Assembly: GCA_018241185.1 (NCBI GenBank)
Contig: JAFEEH010000224.1
Coordinates: forward strand, 1-64,000
Length of the DNA stretch: 64,000 nucleotides
From: Pseudomonadota bacterium
GTDB taxonomy: Bacteria; Pseudomonadota; Gammaproteobacteria; Burkholderiales; Burkholderiaceae_C
Direction of reading: 5' to 3'
This document shows positions 8,755-17,685 of this stretch, piece after piece. The notes under the pieces are model-generated. The model ran no database searches and was not told the origin of the DNA. It saw only the letters and a program-made list of their open reading frames with translations. Positions within the stretch are counted from its first letter, which is position 1, and the number at the start of each line of letters is the position of its first letter. Both the position numbers and the translations under genes were made by a program.

Positions 8755-9605
8755 CAAGCGCTCCGCACCGCGTCGGCCGACAGGGTGGGCGACTTGACCT
8801 GCCCCGCTGTTGCACCGGCATCCACGGGCAGGATCACGCCGGTGACCCATCGGGCTTCGTCGCTCGCCAGGTAGGCCACGGCATGGCCGACGTCCCAGCC
8901 GGAGCCTTCCGTCTGCAGCAGCGAGCGCTTGCGCCGTTCCTCGCGGGCTTCCGGCGTCATGCGGCTGGCCACCATCGGCGTGTAGACCATGCCGGGCGCC
9001 ACGCAGTTCACGCGGATGCCTTCCAGTCCGTGGTGGGCGGCCATGGCACGCGTCATGTTCACCACGGCGCCCTTGGAGGTCGGGTAGAGCAGGCTCGGCG
9101 TGCCGCCGAGCAGCCCGGCCACCGAGGCGATGTTGACGATCGAGCCGGCACCCACGCGGCGCATCTCGGGGATGGCGTACTTCGCCATCAGCATCATCGA
9201 CGTGACGTTGACGCGCAGCGCCGTCTCCCACTCCTCCAGGCCGACCTCGACCGCGTTGCCCGCGGGTCCACCGATGCCGACGTTGTTGACCAGGATGTCC
9301 ACCCGGCCCCATTGCGCCACGGCGGCCTGCACGGCCGCCTCGCAGTCGGCGGCGCGCGAGACGTCGGCCTGCCGCGCCAGCGCCCGGCCGCCTTCGGATT
9401 CGATCAGGGCGCAGGTGTGCCGGGCGGCGCCTTCCTGCATGTCCAGCAGCAGGACCGCGGCACCGCGGCGCGCCAGAAGCAGGGCGGCGGCCCGCCCGTT
9501 GCCGATGTCGTCGGTGCGCGAGCCGGCGCCGGTCACGATTGCGACGCGTCCGTCGAGCCGGTGGCTGTCCGGCGTCGACGTGGAAGGGGGTGTGGATGGG
9601 GTCAT
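8754..9605 (-). CDS. SDR-family oxidoreductase coupled to CMD protein 2
   Basis: Short-chain dehydrogenase/reductase of 283 residues. The glycine motif is GAGSRTDDIGNGRA, a stretched version resembling the one in the SDR at 6753-7604. NNVGIGG, the serine in NIASVAGLL and the catalytic YPTSK are in place, and the tail is TGVILPVDAGATAG. It overlaps the next gene by one base and lies 38 bases after the start of dctM, so it is transcribed with the TRAP genes. Together with the other SDR and two CMD genes it gives the order SDR-CMD-CMD-SDR. Likely role: oxidation or reduction of an imported, deacylated compound. Confidence 0.9.
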   Translation of the reverse strand: MTPSTPPSTSTPDSHRLDGRVAIVTGAGSRTDDIGNGRAAALLLARRGAAVLLLDMQEGAARHTCALIESEGGRALARQADVSRAADCEAAVQAAVAQWGRVDILVNNVGIGGPAGNAVEVGLEEWETALRVNVTSMMLMAKYAIPEMRRVGAGSIVNIASVAGLLGGTPSLLYPTSKGAVVNMTRAMAAHHGLEGIRVNCVAPGMVYTPMVASRMTPEAREERRKRSLLQTEGSGWDVGHAVAYLASDEARWVTGVILPVDAGATAGQVKSPTLSADAVRSA

Positions 9606-9643
9606 GGGGAGGTCAGGAAACGGTGAGGGAAAAGGGATCCGGG

Positions 9644-10948
9644 CTACTTCATCAGCTGCGGCAGCCAGGTCGCGATGCCGGGAAAGGCGATCAGCAGACC
9701 GATCAGAACGAATTCACCCAGCAGGAAGGGCATCACGCCCTTGAAGATGTCGCCCATCGAGACGTCGCGGGCGATGCCGCGCATGACGAAGACGTTCACG
9801 CCCACCGGCGGCGTGATGAGGGCGACTTCGGTCATGATGACGATGAACACCCCGAGCCAGACCGGGTCGATCTGCAATGCGGTGGTGATGGGGAAGATGA
9901 ACGGCAGGGTGAGGATGGTCATGCCGAACACGTCGAGGATGCAGCCCAGCACGAGGTAGAGGCCGATCATGAACAGGATGAAGCCGAGCCTGCTCGGGTT
10001 GAGATCCGTGACGAAGGCCACCAGCAGATCGGTGATCTGCGTCACCGCCAGGAAGCGCGAGATCAGGTAGCCGCCCACCACGATGGCGAAGATGAATGCA
10101 CTGACCAGTCCCGTCTCCCACAGCGCCTTGCGCAGGTTCTGCCAGGTCAGGCGCCGCATCATGAGGCTGACCAGCACCACGCCGGTGGCGCCGATGGCCG
10201 AGGCTTCGGTCGGCGTGCAGATGCCACCGTAGAGTGTGCCGATCACCAGCGCGAAGATGATCGCGATGGGCAGCACCCCCTTGAGCGATGACATCTTCTC
10301 GGCCCAGCTGAAGGCGGGGCCGCGCGGGCCGAGCGCCGGGTTCACGATGCACTGGATCCACACGATCGACGCGAAGATCAGCATGGTGATCAGGCCGGGC
10401 AGGATGCCGGCGACGAACAGCGCGGCGATGGAGGTGTCGGTCAGCGTGCCGTAGAAGGCGAACGCGAGGCTGGGCGGGATCAGGATGCCCAGGGTGCCCG
10501 AACTGGACAGCACGCCGGTGGCCAGCTTCGGGTCGTACCCGTACTTCTTCATCTCCGGGTAGACGATGGTGCCCATCGTGGCGACGCAGGCCACGCTCGA
10601 GCCGGTGACGGCGCCGAAGCCGCCACAGGCGAAAACCGACGCGATGCCCAGCCCGCCGCGCAGCCGCCCCAGCCACCGCTGCAGGAAGGTGTACAGGTCG
10701 CCGGCGATGCCGGTGGTGGCCGTGAGTTGCCCCATGAAGATGAACAGCGGGATGCACACGATCACGAAATCGGTGCCCTTGTCCCAGGTGACCAGCGTGA
10801 CCTGCGACAGCGTCTGCGGAATGCCCACCACCACGGCCGTGCCGATGATGCCCACCACGGCCATCGCGAACGCGATCGGCACGCCAAGAACCAGCAGGCC
10901 GATCATGGCGGCGATGCCCAACAGACCGATCAGGGTCGAGCTCATCAT
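9644..10948 (-). CDS. dctM: TRAP transporter large permease (DctM type)
   Basis: Inner-membrane permease of a tripartite ATP-independent transporter, 434 residues and about 12 hydrophobic segments. It starts MMSSTLIGLLGIAAMIGLL with a second membrane segment directly after. The core carries GILIPPSLAFAFYGTLT and the late TPPVGVNVFV motif, both typical of DctM. The first of two adjacent ATGs overlaps the dctQ stop (ATGA), so the two permease subunits are translationally coupled. A longer upstream frame is out of register with dctQ and was rejected. It works with DctQ (10945-11526) and DctP (11576-12691) to import an organic anion using the sodium or proton gradient. Confidence 0.94.
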   Translation of the reverse strand: MMSSTLIGLLGIAAMIGLLVLGVPIAFAMAVVGIIGTAVVVGIPQTLSQVTLVTWDKGTDFVIVCIPLFIFMGQLTATTGIAGDLYTFLQRWLGRLRGGLGIASVFACGGFGAVTGSSVACVATMGTIVYPEMKKYGYDPKLATGVLSSSGTLGILIPPSLAFAFYGTLTDTSIAALFVAGILPGLITMLIFASIVWIQCIVNPALGPRGPAFSWAEKMSSLKGVLPIAIIFALVIGTLYGGICTPTEASAIGATGVVLVSLMMRRLTWQNLRKALWETGLVSAFIFAIVVGGYLISRFLAVTQITDLLVAFVTDLNPSRLGFILFMIGLYLVLGCILDVFGMTILTLPFIFPITTALQIDPVWLGVFIVIMTEVALITPPVGVNVFVMRGIARDVSMGDIFKGVMPFLLGEFVLIGLLIAFPGIATWLPQLMK

Positions 10949-11526
10949 CCCACCTCCTTGGTGATCACCACGCCGTCGCGCTCCAGGGCCGCCTCCTCGT
11001 GCACGGCCTCCTTGCGGCCTACGAAGATGTAGTGCACCAGCTTGATCACGAAGACCAGGCTGATCAGCACCAGCAATGCGCGGAACGGCCACAGCGGAAT
11101 GTGCAGGACCTCGCTGCTCTCGTTCGTCTTGCGCATGTAGTCGATGTCGCGCCAGCTCTGAAGACCCAGACAACCGAAGAACAAGATGCCCGTGAGCCCC
11201 GAGACGACGTCGGCGAAGGTGCGGCGCCAGCCGCGCAGCCGCAGGTAGAAGATCTCCATGCGGATGTGCTTGTTCAGGTCCCAGGCATAGGTCATCGAGA
11301 GCATCAGCAGCAGGAACAGCAGCAGGCCGTTGACCTCTTCGCCCCACTCCAGTGGTGCGTTGAAGAAGTAGCGCAGGATCACGTCGGCCGTGATGGCCAG
11401 CACCATCAGTGGCAACACGACGAGCGTGCTCACGTCGTTGCACCACCGCGAGAAGGATTTGAGAAAGCGGATCAAGGTCGTGCCCCACCCGGCCAGCCGG
11501 GCGGCTCCATCAGGACGAAGGGACAT
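10945..11526 (-). CDS. dctQ: TRAP transporter small permease (DctQ type)
   Basis: Small inner-membrane subunit of 193 residues with four predicted membrane segments: VLPLMVLAITADVILRYFF, LLLFLLLMLSMTYAWDL, a segment around ILFFGCLGLQSW, and LLVLISLVFVIKLVHYIF. The motif PLEWGEEVNGLLLF is the usual DctQ signature between segments 1 and 2. Its stop overlaps the dctM start. dctP ends upstream across a 49-base gap. It bridges the binding protein and the large permease. Confidence 0.92.
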   Translation of the reverse strand: MSLRPDGAARLAGWGTTLIRFLKSFSRWCNDVSTLVVLPLMVLAITADVILRYFFNAPLEWGEEVNGLLLFLLLMLSMTYAWDLNKHIRMEIFYLRLRGWRRTFADVVSGLTGILFFGCLGLQSWRDIDYMRKTNESSEVLHIPLWPFRALLVLISLVFVIKLVHYIFVGRKEAVHEEAALERDGVVITKEVG

Positions 11527-11575
11527 CAGATGACGCGCTGCGTCGGCGCGCCAGGACTGGGCGTATGCGTGGCGG

Positions 11576-12691
11576 CTACATGCCGCTGACCATGCCGGGC
11601 ACGGGATGGGCCTCGACGTCCTTCATGAACTGCTCGGGCGTCCAGCCTTCGTACTTCTTCACCAGGGCACGCAGGTCGGTCACCAGCGCACGCGCCGGAC
11701 GCCCCGCCGCCTCGTTCTCGGTGATGAACTTCTCCCACAGCGGCTCGACGGCCTTCTTCCAGCGCGCCAGTTCCTCGGGCGAGAGGGTGTGGATCTTCAT
11801 CCCGCGTGCCTCGAACTTCTTGCGCGAGACGATGTCCTGATGGTCGAACTCGATGCCGTACATCATGCTCAGACGCCGCTGCATCCGGTACATGAAGCGC
11901 TTCACCTCGGGTGGCAGGCCGTCCCAGGTCTTCTTGTTGAACGCCCAGGCGTTCGACGGGTTGTTCATGCCCAGCTCGGTCATGTCGCTGGCCAGTTCGT
12001 CGACGCGGTAGCCGACGGCGCCGGTGTTGTAGAGCGCGACGCCGTCCACCACGCCGCGCTGGAACGCGTTGTACGCGTCCGTGACCGGTACGGAAACCGG
12101 CACCGCGCCGAGCGCCTTGAGGATGTCCGACGACTCGCCGCCCGACGAGCGCACCTTCAGGCCCTTCATGTCTTCCAGTTTGAGGATGGGCTTCTTGCTG
12201 AAGACGTTGTACGAGCCGTTGGCGTTGATGTTGGAGATCACGACCCCCATGCTTTCGTACTCCTTCTTGAAGTACTTGGGGTACAGGTCTTCCGCCACCT
12301 TGGCCGCCACCGCGGCACTCGGGAATGCGAAGGGCAGGTCGAGCACGTGCAGCAGGTGGAAGCTCCCCGGCTGATAGTTCACGTACGCCGGCGTCACGTC
12401 CGTGATGTCGTTCACCGTGGCCTTGAACCCGTCCTTGGCGCTGTGCAGCGTGCCGCTGTAGTAGGCCTTGATCTTGATCTTGCCGCCGCTTTCCTTCTCG
12501 ACCATTTCGAACCATTTCGCGCCCACGGCCTTGGACATCGGATGGTTCTCGGGCGCGAAATGCGAGAAGCGCAGGGTGATCACCGGGCCGTCGTAGTTGA
12601 GCTTCTCTTCGGAATGAGCGCTCAGGGTGGCGGCCAGGGCCACCGCGGCCAGGGCGGCGCGGGCGAACGCGGACGCGTTGAATCTCATCAT
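11576..12691 (-). CDS. dctP: TRAP transporter periplasmic binding protein (DctP type)
   Basis: Periplasmic solute-binding protein of 371 residues. It starts MMRFNASAFARAALAAVALA, a clear Sec signal peptide cleaved near SAHSEE. The start at 12691 is favoured because GGAG sits seven bases upstream; a longer frame lacks a signal sequence at its start. The mature protein has the TRAP pattern: LRFSHFAPENHPMSKA, then GLKVRSSGGESSDILKALGA (the conserved ligand arginine is in KVRSSG) and DGVALYNTGAVGY. The ligand is unknown, but the operon's amidohydrolase suggests an acylated or amide-bearing organic acid. Confidence 0.93.
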   Translation of the reverse strand: MMRFNASAFARAALAAVALAATLSAHSEEKLNYDGPVITLRFSHFAPENHPMSKAVGAKWFEMVEKESGGKIKIKAYYSGTLHSAKDGFKATVNDITDVTPAYVNYQPGSFHLLHVLDLPFAFPSAAVAAKVAEDLYPKYFKKEYESMGVVISNINANGSYNVFSKKPILKLEDMKGLKVRSSGGESSDILKALGAVPVSVPVTDAYNAFQRGVVDGVALYNTGAVGYRVDELASDMTELGMNNPSNAWAFNKKTWDGLPPEVKRFMYRMQRRLSMMYGIEFDHQDIVSRKKFEARGMKIHTLSPEELARWKKAVEPLWEKFITENEAAGRPARALVTDLRALVKKYEGWTPEQFMKDVEAHPVPGMVSGM

Positions 12692-12725
12692 GTCGTGTCT
12701 CCGGATATGGGTTCTTTGAAGGGAA

Positions 12726-14453
12726 TCACGCCGGCCGGGCCTGCGCGCCGCGCACGAGGCGGCCGGGCAGCGCACCCGTTGGCGTGCCGTCGCGGTAGGT
12801 CACGACGCCGGACACCACCGTGGCGACGTAGCCGCGCACGCGCTGCAAGAGGCGCCGGCCGCCGGCGGGCAGGTCGGCGACCATCTCCGGCGCTGCCAGT
12901 GCGAGTCGCGACATGTCGATGACGTTGAGGTCGCCCTTCATGCCCGGCGCGATGATGCCGCGGTCGTTCAGGCCCACTGCGCGGGCGGTGTCGGAGGTCT
13001 GGCGTTTCACCAGCCAGCCGAGGTCGAAGCGGCCATGGGCGCGATCGCGTCCCCAGTGCGCGAGCAGGTATGACGGAAAGCTGCCGTCCGAAATGACGCT
13101 CACATGCGCGCCGCCGTCGCCCAGGCCCACGACCGTGTTCGGGTCGCGCAACATCTCGCGGCAGACCTCCAGGTCGTAGTCCACGAAGTTGGCGAACGGC
13201 GCGAACAGGAAGGCCCGTCCTCCGTCGCGCAGCAGCAGGTCGTACGCGACTTCGGCAGGCGAGCCGCCTTGCCGCGCGGCTTCGGCAGCGATCGAGGCGC
13301 TCTGTGGCGGCTCGTAGTCGGGCGGGTCGCCGAAGGGGAAGATGCGCTCGAATGCCACCAGCCGGCGGTCCTGTGGGTCGGCGCTCGGCAGCGCCACTTC
13401 GCGCAGCAGGCGCGCCCGCACCTGCGGGTCGTGCAGTCGCGCGACCCTCTCGTCCAGGGGCAGCGCAGCCAGAGGCAGGTAGGACGCACAGGCCGAGAAG
13501 GGGTTGCGGCTGCCCTGCAGGCCATACAGCACGCCGATGGGCCGCGGGGCCACCTGCGCGCGCATCTCGAGCCCGTCGGCCACGGCGTCGCCAATGAGGT
13601 CGAGCAGCCGCCGCCAGGTTGCCGGCGACGTGTGCCGTTGCGCCACCGAGATCGACATGGGCCGGCCGGAGGCTTCGACCAGTTCCCGCAGCATGGCGAA
13701 CTCGGCCTCGACCGAAGGGGTGTCGAAGTCCGAGATGAACTGCAGCACGCCGCGACCGGCGTCCTTCAGTCCGAGCGCGATGCCCATCAGTTCGTCGCGC
13801 GTGGCGCGCAGCGAAGGTGTGGGCTCGCCGCGGATGCTGCGATGGTTCAGCGAGCGCGAGGTGGTGAAGCCCAGGGCGCCGTCGCGCACCGCCTGCGTGG
13901 CGAGGCGCCGCATTTCGGCGATGTCCTGCGGCGTGGCCGGCTCGAGGCGCATGGCGCGCTCGCCCATCACGTAGACGCGCAGCGCCGCATGCGGCAGCTG
14001 TGCGCAGATGTCGATGTCGCGCCTTCGCGCGGCCACGGCATCCAGGTATTCGCCGAAGCTCTCCCACTGCCAGTCCAGGCCTTCCTGCAACGCGACGCCC
14101 GGGATGTCTTCCACGCCCTCCATCAGCTCCACCAGCCGGTCGCGGTCATGGGCGCGCACCGGTGCAAAGCCGACGCCGCAATTGCCCATGACGGCGGTGG
14201 TCACGCCATGCCAGCTCGAGGGGGCCAGCTGGCTGTCCCACATGACCTGGCCGTCGTAATGCGTGTGGATGTCCACGAAGCCGGGCGTGACCAGGCAGCC
14301 GCTCGCATCGATTTCCGTGCGGCCCTTGCAAGCGATCTGTCCGATGCCGACGATGCGGCCGCCGTCGACCGCGACGTCCGCGAGCCCGGGCGCACCGCCA
14401 AGGCCATCGGCCACCTGGCCGCCGCGAACCACCAGATCGACTTCGTGCTGCAT
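12726..14453 (-). CDS. N-acyl-D-amino-acid deacylase-family amidohydrolase
   Basis: Metal-dependent cytoplasmic amidohydrolase of 575 residues, resembling D-aminoacylase. ATG 14453 is chosen because GAGGAG lies just upstream and the next ATG upstream adds an unrelated tail. Visible parts: the short N-terminal beta sandwich (LVVRGGQVADGLG), the metal-binding HTHYDGQ, the TAVMGNCGVGFAP block with the metal-ligand cysteine, conserved histidines (SVAQRHTS), and the catalytic aspartate in VGLGDGGAHVSV. It is the first gene of the minus-strand operon and lies just downstream of a LacI-type operator. It probably removes an acyl or carbamoyl group from the compound imported by DctPQM. Substrate is inferred from family only. 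Confidence 0.9.
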   Translation of the reverse strand: MQHEVDLVVRGGQVADGLGGAPGLADVAVDGGRIVGIGQIACKGRTEIDASGCLVTPGFVDIHTHYDGQVMWDSQLAPSSWHGVTTAVMGNCGVGFAPVRAHDRDRLVELMEGVEDIPGVALQEGLDWQWESFGEYLDAVAARRRDIDICAQLPHAALRVYVMGERAMRLEPATPQDIAEMRRLATQAVRDGALGFTTSRSLNHRSIRGEPTPSLRATRDELMGIALGLKDAGRGVLQFISDFDTPSVEAEFAMLRELVEASGRPMSISVAQRHTSPATWRRLLDLIGDAVADGLEMRAQVAPRPIGVLYGLQGSRNPFSACASYLPLAALPLDERVARLHDPQVRARLLREVALPSADPQDRRLVAFERIFPFGDPPDYEPPQSASIAAEAARQGGSPAEVAYDLLLRDGGRAFLFAPFANFVDYDLEVCREMLRDPNTVVGLGDGGAHVSVISDGSFPSYLLAHWGRDRAHGRFDLGWLVKRQTSDTARAVGLNDRGIIAPGMKGDLNVIDMSRLALAAPEMVADLPAGGRRLLQRVRGYVATVVSGVVTYRDGTPTGALPGRLVRGAQARPA

Positions 14454-14501
14454 CGGGCTCCTCGTTGGACAGCGACACACCGCGTGCGTCACCTCCGGAG
14501 A

Positions 14502-14530
14502 AGGTTAGTGACGCCCTCTTGTCGATGAAA
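14502..14530 (-). promoter_or_regulatory. Weak candidate promoter for the amidohydrolase-TRAP operon
   Basis: Read on the minus strand, TTTCAT (14530-14525) and TAACCT (14507-14502) are 17 bases apart, matching sigma-70 spacing but with poor hexamers. The -35 box falls in a second, imperfect GAAA-N6-TTTC site next to the perfect operator, so regulator binding would affect it. The predicted leader is about 40 bases. Confidence 0.3.
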
Positions 14531-14545
14531 CCGTACTTTCCCCAA

Positions 14546-14557
14546 TGAAACGTTTCA
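14546..14557. promoter_or_regulatory. Perfect LacI/GalR-type operator TGAAACGTTTCA
   Basis: A 12-bp perfect palindrome with the central CG of LacI-family operators. It lies between the LacI-type gene (stop at 14579) and the amidohydrolase start (14453). A degenerate copy (GAAA-N6-TTTC) sits at 14527-14540. The obvious ligand is the LacI-family protein encoded immediately upstream, which would make it a local regulator of the eight-gene operon running to 6753. Confidence 0.75.
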
Positions 14558-14578
14558 GCGCTGGAGAAAAATGAAAGA

Positions 14579-15634
14579 TCAGCGGGTCTTCGAGACCTTT
14601 CGCGTCTTGCTAGGAGGCACCTCCGCGCATGAGTCACGCGGCACGAACTGCGTCGCGATGAGCACGCGCCGCGGCTTGCCCTGCACGCGCCCTTCCATGC
14701 GTTCGAGCAGCAGGCGCGCGCTTTCCGAAGCGGCGAAATCGATGTCGATGGAGACTGTCGCGATGGCGGGCACGTGGCTGCGTGCGAACTCGGGATCGCC
14801 CATCGACACCACCGACACGTCCTGCGGTACGCGCAGGCCTCGCGCGGCAATGGCACTGAGCACGTCGCCCAGCACATTGGTGCCGAGGCTGAAGATGGCG
14901 GTCGGTGGCTGGTCCGAACGCAGCAGGGCATCGACGCGGGCGAAAGCGTTTTCGGTGGAGCTGGGCAGGCGCACCACCAGTTCCTCGACCGGGAGAATGC
15001 CGTGGGCCGCGAAGGCAGCCCGAAACCCTTCGAGCCGGCGACGCATGGGCCGGCTCTCGACACCCGACAGGATGATCGCGATCCGCCGGTGGCCCTGGGC
15101 GATCAGGGCCGAAGCCGCCTCCCGGATTCCCCGGACATGGTCGAATCGCACCTGGTCCTGCTGCACCGAGATGTCCCGGTCGACGATGACGGCCGGGATG
15201 TCGAGCTGGTTGACGGCAGCGATCACCTGCGGGTTGCGCTCGTTGCTGGGTGCCAGCAGCACTCCGTCCATGCCGCGGCTGCGGAACATTTCGAGGATCT
15301 CGATCTCCCAGGCGCCCTTGTTCATGCTATTGGCCAGCAGAACCAGGTAGCCGGCTTCGCGGAACTTGTCCTCGAACACGCGAAACAGGTTGGCGTACAG
15401 CGGGTTGGTGATGTCAGTGAGCATGCAGCCCACCGTGCGCGAGCTGCGCGAGCGAAGCGTCTTGGCCGCATGGTTGAGCCGGTAGTCCAGCGCGGCCATG
15501 GCGCGCTCGACCTTCTCGCGCACTTCGGGCGTCACGTTGTCGAACTTGTTGATGACCCGCGAGACGCTGCCCAGCGAAACACCCGCCAGTTTCGCCACGT
15601 CCTTGGTGCTCGCACGCTTCTGCCGCTCGTTCAT
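14579..15634 (-). CDS. LacI-family transcriptional regulator
   Basis: DNA-binding regulator of 351 residues. The N-terminal helix-turn-helix (STKDVAKLAGVSLGSVSRVI) and the hinge helix region (LNHAAKTLRSRSSRTVG) are standard LacI. The rest is a periplasmic-binding-protein-like sensor domain (MLTDITNPLYANLF, DGVLLAPSNE, IPAVIVDRD, ISVVSMGDPEF in similar wording). ATG 15634 has no Shine-Dalgarno sequence, but a TAAACT box lies only eight bases before it, so the mRNA may be leaderless. It sits upstream of the amidohydrolase operon in the same direction, with a perfect palindromic operator in between. The effector is probably a metabolite of that pathway. Confidence 0.93.
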   Translation of the reverse strand: MNERQKRASTKDVAKLAGVSLGSVSRVINKFDNVTPEVREKVERAMAALDYRLNHAAKTLRSRSSRTVGCMLTDITNPLYANLFRVFEDKFREAGYLVLLANSMNKGAWEIEILEMFRSRGMDGVLLAPSNERNPQVIAAVNQLDIPAVIVDRDISVQQDQVRFDHVRGIREAASALIAQGHRRIAIILSGVESRPMRRRLEGFRAAFAAHGILPVEELVVRLPSSTENAFARVDALLRSDQPPTAIFSLGTNVLGDVLSAIAARGLRVPQDVSVVSMGDPEFARSHVPAIATVSIDIDFAASESARLLLERMEGRVQGKPRRVLIATQFVPRDSCAEVPPSKTRKVSKTR

Positions 15635-15640
15635 GGGCGG

Positions 15641-15736
15641 CGAGTTTAGGCGCCCCTTCCGTGCGCCAGGCATGCCCGATGCGGGCCGCGGTCGCGACCG
15701 CCGCGGCACCCACGGCAAGGGCGACGCCTAAACTCG
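15641..15736. promoter_or_regulatory. lacI-kdpE divergent promoter with mirror-image 12-bp boxes
   Basis: CGAGTTTAGGCG at 15641-15652 and its exact reverse complement CGCCTAAACTCG at 15725-15736 face the two divergent genes. Each contains TAAACT, a plausible -10 box. On the lacI side the box ends eight bases before ATG, predicting little or no leader. On the kdpE side it ends 32 bases before ATG. No good -35 box accompanies either. Confidence 0.45.
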
Positions 15737-15766
15737 GACCGCATCCATCGGCGTCCGTCGTTCCCC

Positions 15767-16486
<720 letters not shown>

Positions 16487-16505
16487 GGCGGTTGCGAGAG
16501 AAAGT

Positions 16506-16570
16506 GCAATCGGGCTGCAGCGCACGCCAGACGGGCGTTGGCGCCGAATTCGTCACAAACGTGACTATCT
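16506..16570 (+). repeat. Dispersed repeat, copy 1
   Basis: A 65-bp element sharing GCAATCGG, CTGCAGCGC, CGCC and TCGTCACA blocks with the equal-length copy at 44465-44529, in the same orientation. It ends in a GTCAC-AAAC-GTGAC stem-loop (16552-16565). It lies in the 200-base gap after kdpE and may serve as its terminator, though there is no T-run. Confidence 0.7.
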
Positions 16571-16689
16571 CGGGCTAGGGAGGTTTGGCCGGCGTCAGGC
16601 GTCGAGCTGGGGTGGCGGCTGACACGTTGCCTTGCCGGGGCGCGCCAGCATCGCCTGGCGCCGATTTGGCGCGGATGGAGATGTTTCCC

Positions 16690-16947
16690 ATGCAGAAAAC
16701 CCTGATCGCCCTTGCCACCGCCGCTGCACTGCTGGCCGCCGGCACGGCCACCGCCCAGGTGGGCAAAGCCGCGTCCGACGCCACCGACGCGGTGCAGCAC
16801 AAGATCGACGAAAAGCGCGCCGACAGCGACGCGAAGAAGAGCGGCCCCGTCGGCAAGGCGGTCAACAAGGTCAAGTCGGGCTACCACAAGAACCGCGCGA
16901 AGAACTCGGCCGAGAAGGCCAAGCAGTCGCTCAAGAACGCAGGTTGA
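16690..16947 (+). CDS. Small exported Lys/Ala-rich protein
   Basis: Predicted periplasmic protein of 85 residues. MQKTLIALATAAALLAAGTA followed by TAQ is a clear Sec signal peptide. The mature part (about 63 residues) is highly charged, rich in Lys, Ala and Asp, with no cysteine, and ends KAKQSLKNAG. Two ATGs are close: the one at 16690 has GGAG nine bases upstream, while the one at 16681 touches that GGAG and is unlikely. No family was recognised. It stands alone between kdpE and a convergent AhpD-like gene. Confidence 0.75.
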   Translation: MQKTLIALATAAALLAAGTATAQVGKAASDATDAVQHKIDEKRADSDAKKSGPVGKAVNKVKSGYHKNRAKNSAEKAKQSLKNAG

Positions 16948-17064
16948 ACGCTGCGGCCGAAGCCCGCGCCGGCGCGCAGGCGCCGGAGCGGCCCCGATGC
17001 CGTCGTGCCACGCGTCGGCTTTCGTGAGTGCGCGTGCCGCAGGCCTGGGGCGGCGATTCCCGGC

Positions 17065-17547
17065 TCAGGAAAAGGTCGCCTTGTCCAGTCCGTAGGCCTT
17101 GTCGGCGGACCCGGGTTCGGTGCGGAAAGCCACGTTGAGGCGGTTCCAGGCGTTGATGGCCATCACGGCGTGCGTGAGCTGGACCAGTTCCTGCTCGGAG
17201 AACACGGCGCGCGCGGCCTCGTAGTCGGCGTCGGCCACACCGTGCGGGGGGAGCCCAGTGAGCACTTCGGTCCATGCCAGTGCCGCTCGCTCGCGCTCGC
17301 TGTACAGCGGCGATTCGCGCCAGATCGCGAGGTGGTGCAGGCGCAGCTCGCCTTCGCCATGCAGCTTGGCCTGCTTGATGTGCATGTCCAGGCACAGCGC
17401 GCAGCCATTGATCTGCGAGGTGCGGATGTCCACCAGGTGCAGCAGCGTCGCGTCGAGCGCGCCCTTCTTGATGGCGAGGCTGTAGTCGGCCATCTTCTTG
17501 AACAGCTCGGGCGATGCCTGCATGGCATTGAGGCGTTGTTGGGTCAT
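17065..17547 (-). CDS. AhpD-like alkylhydroperoxidase/CMD-family protein
   Basis: Cytoplasmic protein of 160 residues in the AhpD/CMD superfamily. Unlike the two CMD proteins near 8 kb, it has the redox motif Cys49-x-x-Cys52 followed by His56 (NGCALCLDMH), the peroxidatic arrangement of AhpD. The N-terminal ASPELFKKMADYSLAIKK helix and the AINAWNRLNVAFR end are typical of the YciW/AhpD-like branch. Likely role: thiol-dependent removal of organic hydroperoxides. It is transcribed alone or with the methyltransferase upstream (138-base gap). Confidence 0.87.
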   Translation of the reverse strand: MTQQRLNAMQASPELFKKMADYSLAIKKGALDATLLHLVDIRTSQINGCALCLDMHIKQAKLHGEGELRLHHLAIWRESPLYSERERAALAWTEVLTGLPPHGVADADYEAARAVFSEQELVQLTHAVMAINAWNRLNVAFRTEPGSADKAYGLDKATFS

Positions 17548-17685
17548 GGGGTGTCCTTTGAGGGTTGAACGGGTGGTCTACCCCTTCAAGACGGACCAGC
17601 CATGGGTGTTGTGACAGGGCGCCCAAAAAAAGCAGCGTCTTGCGCCAGTCACCTACGGCTCAGCGCCCTCCCTCCAGGTGGTGCT

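Noticed and set aside
17560..17650. A run of seven T on the minus strand after the methyltransferase gene, possible Rho-independent terminator
   Set aside because: Only a three-pair stem (GCG/CGC) precedes the T-run, too weak to support a terminator call.
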